NCBI GenBank assembly: GCA_039881145.1
Contig: JAYKKI010000128.1
Coordinates: 62,001 to 126,000 of the forward strand
Source of the DNA: Druceiella hillmani
Lineage: Eukaryota; Arthropoda; Insecta; Lepidoptera; Hepialidae
DNA length: 64,000 bases
Direction: 5' to 3'
Translations under genes and position numbers: made by a program
Part shown: positions 59,938 through 64,000 of the stretch, one piece after another
How the letters are laid out: each line of letters begins with the position of its first letter
Position numbering within the stretch: the first letter of the stretch is position 1
Notes under the pieces: generated by a model
Told to the model about the DNA's origin: nothing
The model's input: the letters and a program-made list of their open reading frames with translations, nothing else
Databases searched by the model: none

Positions 59938-62900
59938 ATAATAATTTGAACTTTATTAATTTGCAAAACACATTGCGTAAAACAGCAAATAAAATTCCAG
60001 GGTTAAATTGGCAAAGCTATAAAGGAAATTATAATAGTTGAGTATTTAACGAAACCAAAAAGTATAATAAAACGTAACATTTAGGTAATTAAATTGTAAT
60101 TACTTCTTTTAAATGTCAAGTTTCAAGAAAACACATCACACGAAAATAGAAGATGTCGGGAATAAAGTGTGGTATTTTCTGATATAGCAGACGATGTGTG
60201 TACTGAAACATCATTTACGTTTACTAATTAACCTAAAAACTATACCACAATGACTGTAATTTTATATCATAGCAATTTAATAATATATCTTAAATCAAAA
60301 AATTAAGCAACAAGTACACGTAAACGTGAAAGAAAATAGCTGATAATCGCGTTGACTTGATTTTGAATTCTGATCGACTTCTATTTAAATGGTGAATAAT
60401 TCATATAATACTTCAATATTTAAATAAAATTGCTTAATCTTCACTCAAAATGATCTTGGTAATAACCTGTATACACTTGTTCGAAGATAGCAAAATCAAT
60501 GATACTGTGCATATTTTAATTTATCGAGTATAGACTCCAATGAATGGTAAAATAAACATAATTCAGAATGAAGAGTATTGAAAGAAGCAAAAATAAATTG
60601 TCATCATAGCCTATTTTTACTAAAATGGTATATGTAGTTTATTGAAAGATAAATTTTTAAGAGACAGTTAAAGTCTGGAAACAAATTCCAAAAAAGGATA
60701 AAGGAAATTTCAAAAGAAAAGTTATGTAAAAATAAATGACAAAGCTAAGAGAAAAATTTGTATGAGAAGTGTAAGTAATACTGATGTCAGTGTGCTTTTG
60801 AAAGTTTTACAAGATATAATCTTCAAACACAAACTATAATTAAAATTAATATGCATCGTTTATAATGAATTTAATGTTTCGGTTGCCTATTACTATAACA
60901 TAAAATTATTAAAAATTTACCTTATTATACAATATCTTCGTCAATTCAGTGCCTATGCGAATACAGTTCCAACGGGCCATCCGTTTACTTTCATATAGTC
61001 AACTCTCGGAATGAATAAATATATTTTTGCCGTTGTTAGAGACTAGAAGTAAAAGAATTGATTCTGCAATATCCAATTACAGTACCAAAATAGCAAAGCT
61101 TATTAATAGTGTCATAATTACTCCAGAAAAGCTCTTCTATACAGAAAAGATAATCTCCCTGGTCAAGAGAGTCGCATTGGGTCTTATCTAATTTTTTTTT
61201 GCTATATTCTCATAAACACGGTTAAAAAACAATAACAGTTAAAGTAGAGTTTCTTTGCTTAAAATAATGCGAATAAAGTTTATAATCATTTTAATGACGG
61301 CGTTTTTTTTTGTTTTCGATTTTACAAGTTTCTCTTCGATTTTCTATTTTAAGTTTAAAAAGTCTTTTAATTTAATATCGGTCGTTTTACCTCATTTTTC
61401 TCTTAATGTTATCACATTAATTAGTTAGAAATAATTGATGGATTATATACATATTTAAAAAAATCTGCCTTTCGTCACCAGAACTTTTATTTAAGCACAC
61501 AAAATATATATTAATTAATTTTTGACACTTATTTTTGTCCTAATTCTATTATGGACAAAAATGAGTGTCTTTTGTTTGAAAATTATAAATGATGTGAGTG
61601 AATATAATATCAAATTGAAAAACAGAAACTCGTACGAACCTGAGAAATAAACATGCTTCTTAAAAAAAATACTGAGCACTTCTTTTACATATATAATCGT
61701 TTTTAAGTTATCGCGCAAAAAACAAATTAATTATATTTATGTAGAATAGTATTAATTGAAATTTCTCAAATTTGAACTGGCTATATCAAATAAATTTCCA
61801 GGCATTCAAAACAAAAAAAAATAAAGAAAACTTATTACATCTGTAGTTACTATAGAAGCAGGGAATAATGCAGCATAGCGACAAATTGATTCAATGGTCA
61901 AAAAGTTTTGTGAATATCTATGTCATGCCCCATAAAAAATAAATTTTTGTGATACAATACGGCACCACAAACGAGTTTATTCTACTTTGTCACATCAACG
62001 AAGGTGATATTCAGATATAGAATACGTTATTAATCAAATTGTTTGAATTTCAATTAAAATTATAGTACAAATTCATTTATCTTGGAAATTACTAGAAAAT
62101 TTTGATACTTCAATTGGTTCTAAAGTTATGGTGATAAAAAACTTATGTAAAAAACTGACAAAATCTTCACCGCACGGATAATGGGCATCTGCAGATGTTC
62201 AAATCGGGCCATGTGGAATAAATTAACGAATTATTTGCTTCTTGGATAAACTGCTTCTTATTGATCGTTTCTAAAGTTAAATGCTTTCTAACTAAAGTTA
62301 CGTAAAATGTTTACTATTTCATGTTTCTTGGATATCTGATGAATGAGGTATTATAAAAAACCATAGTAAAATTTTCTTTATTTTTCCAGGAAGTTTTAGG
62401 ATTGCTTATGTTTTTTGTTAATCATAAACCTAAAAACGCAGATACAAAAAAACGACTTTAAAAATCTATGAATAGTAAAGTTTTAATTGAGTTAAATGAA
62501 AATAAAACAATAAATATTTACGTATCTTGAATTCTATTACACATTATTTGGTTGGTTTGGTCAAAGGTCTATCCTAAATTCTTTTTTGTTCTAAAACCGA
62601 TATCATTTTATTGACGTTGAAAAATAGCTTGATAATTTGATATGTTTTTTACAATATATTTTGATACCTAACATTCGGGAGAACTTACTGTAGAATATGT
62701 AAATAAGATACAATACGGCTTAGACACCTATAAAATAATATATATTCCACACTAGACCTCTCAACGCATAACAAATTGTCAATTTTGATACGAAAGGTTA
62801 CGAAGTTCTGACAAATAACGTGAACAAGTGTTTATTTATATAGCACAAAAATGTATCTGATAGAGTAATATGAGATACATTTTTAACAAACCAAAAAAAA

Positions 62901-63039
62901 TTTACGTATAGTCAGTCCATCTGTGTTTTGCCCGTGATTCAAAATATACTTCTGTGACTTACATGGGTGTATAGATTTTATGTGTTATGTAATAAATATT
63001 TGAATTTTAATATGAATTTTCTTACTTTAATATGGTTTT
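59938..63039. other. Long AT-rich stretch, nothing recognised
   Basis: No gene, RNA or repeat was found. Small frames such as 61718-61515 (minus) carry no motif. Confidence 0.35.
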
Positions 63040-63220
63040 CATTAACTGATTAGGTTAAGTTGGATGATCTGTCGCGGACGTGTAGAACTCGCACAACGAG
63101 GGCTTTGCACATATTTAAGCTCTTATAGACATTTAGGGTTACACAGTATTTTTACTAAACTATTTATAAATATTTATTTTTACTACTATATCTTCCATAG
63201 ACGTTGAAACTTGGATTACA
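63040..63220 (+). repeat. Dispersed repeat V, copy 2
   Basis: It matches 15570-15760 in the same orientation: GTAGAACTCGCACAACGAGG, ATATTTAAGC, ATTTAGGGTT and CAGTATTTTTACTAAA. It lies about 47 kb from the other copy and upstream of a diverged T copy. Confidence 0.65.
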
Positions 63221-63689
63221 TTTTAAAAAATATGTGGCCTAGAGTAATCGTTACATAATCTTTTTTCCATCTGTTTAATCATCTACTCTTTCCCTAAAAC
63301 CCCCATATTGGTTTTTAAAGATACTATTTTTTAATCAGATTTGATTAAGTTGGTTTCAAAATAAGGTAGTGGAGTCCTTTCAAACACTCCTTCTTTCTCC
63401 TTACTTCGTCCTTTAAAACACTTTCAAACACTTTCAAAACTTTTATTATAAACACATAAAAAAAATTTCGAGTTTTTAATTGGCCCTCTAAAACTTCTAC
63501 ATAAATATTTTTAAGCATCAGATAATTTATATATGTGCAAATTAAAAAGTTTTATTGAAATATACGTCGGTTATTATGTTTTAGCACAATGCCCAATTAA
63601 AAGAAAATCTCTATATTTACTCATACATACGTATTGCAAAAGAGGTTTCTGAAATATATCCGATATAAAACTATGCTTAGCTTCTTTGT

Positions 63690-63985
63690 ATTTCCAAATA
63701 ATATTGAACGCCTGTAATTTAATCTTACAAGAAACTAAAAAGTTATGCAAAACATGTCCCTGAATATATGATAAGTTTATGCAAATTGCACAGCATACAT
63801 CCAAATATACGGGAAAGCTGATAAGATATATGAGAAAATTACTTTAAGCACATCATATCTTACATCCAAATTCAATATTCCATCCACTGTTGCAAGAAGT
63901 TATGGCTGTATATTAACTCTAGCTAATAAAATCAGTCTAATTTTCCAAGAGCATTAATAGAAATTGCCTGAAAATTCTAACCACT
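63690..63985 (+). repeat. Diverged copy of repeat T
   Basis: GGGAAAGCTGATAAGATATA corresponds to GAGAAAACTGATGAGATACC, and CCACTGTTGCAAGAAGTTAT corresponds to CCACCGTTGCAAGAAGTTAT, in the same order. The left half is poorly conserved. The minus frame 63804-63574 overlaps its edge and is not recognised. Confidence 0.55.
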
Positions 63986-64000
63986 GAAGTCTACTTGCTT

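Noticed and set aside
1..64000. CRISPR arrays, operons, rRNA or prokaryotic features
   Set aside because: No regularly spaced repeats, Shine-Dalgarno-led gene strings or rRNA-like sequence are present. The DNA is typical of a large insect genome.

Overview
The window is eukaryotic, very AT-rich (roughly 70 percent or more by eye) and almost free of genes. It looks like gene-poor insect DNA, most likely from a moth or butterfly. Four things point that way: dispersed tails of a type common in Lepidoptera (31315-31400, 31740-31913 and 33480-33640); relics of piggyBac, pogo and non-LTR elements; an interstitial run of the insect telomere unit CCTAA (59915-59937); and many long (TA)n tracts. The order-level call is an inference. 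No intact host protein-coding gene, rRNA or tRNA could be supported.

Layout. 1-480 holds a decayed tandem duplication. 489-1944 (minus) is a broken copy of a multicopy arthropod gene family of unknown function. 2756-2947 (minus) is an orphan open frame ending at a good splice donor. 3690-4110 (minus) is the decayed 3' end of a non-LTR reverse transcriptase. 8104-9227 is a piggyBac-like element that kept its N-terminal and C-terminal coding ends but lost the catalytic middle. 11640-32720 contains blocks of related, mostly non-coding sequence (called PW, X, Y, Z here) repeated up to three times in the same orientation, which looks like an old segmental array. A second repeat (V) occurs at 15570 and 63040, and a third (T) is tandem at 57865-58585 with a diverged copy near 63690.

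43351-45844 is the clearest object: a complete pogo/Tigger-type DNA transposon with perfect 26-bp inverted ends and TA target duplications. Its transposase is broken by frameshifts and a stop. 49560-49975 (minus) is a second non-LTR reverse transcriptase relic of a different clade, beside a tRNA-promoter-like GC-rich patch.

The coding relics do not work together: each is a separate dead or dying mobile element or multicopy gene. I found no convincing new biological system. The best leads are the PW/X/Y/Z array, with a possible coding relic in block Z; the piggyBac deletion derivative; the pogo copy with perfect ends and a dead gene; and a candidate chitin-binding exon at 26655-26777.
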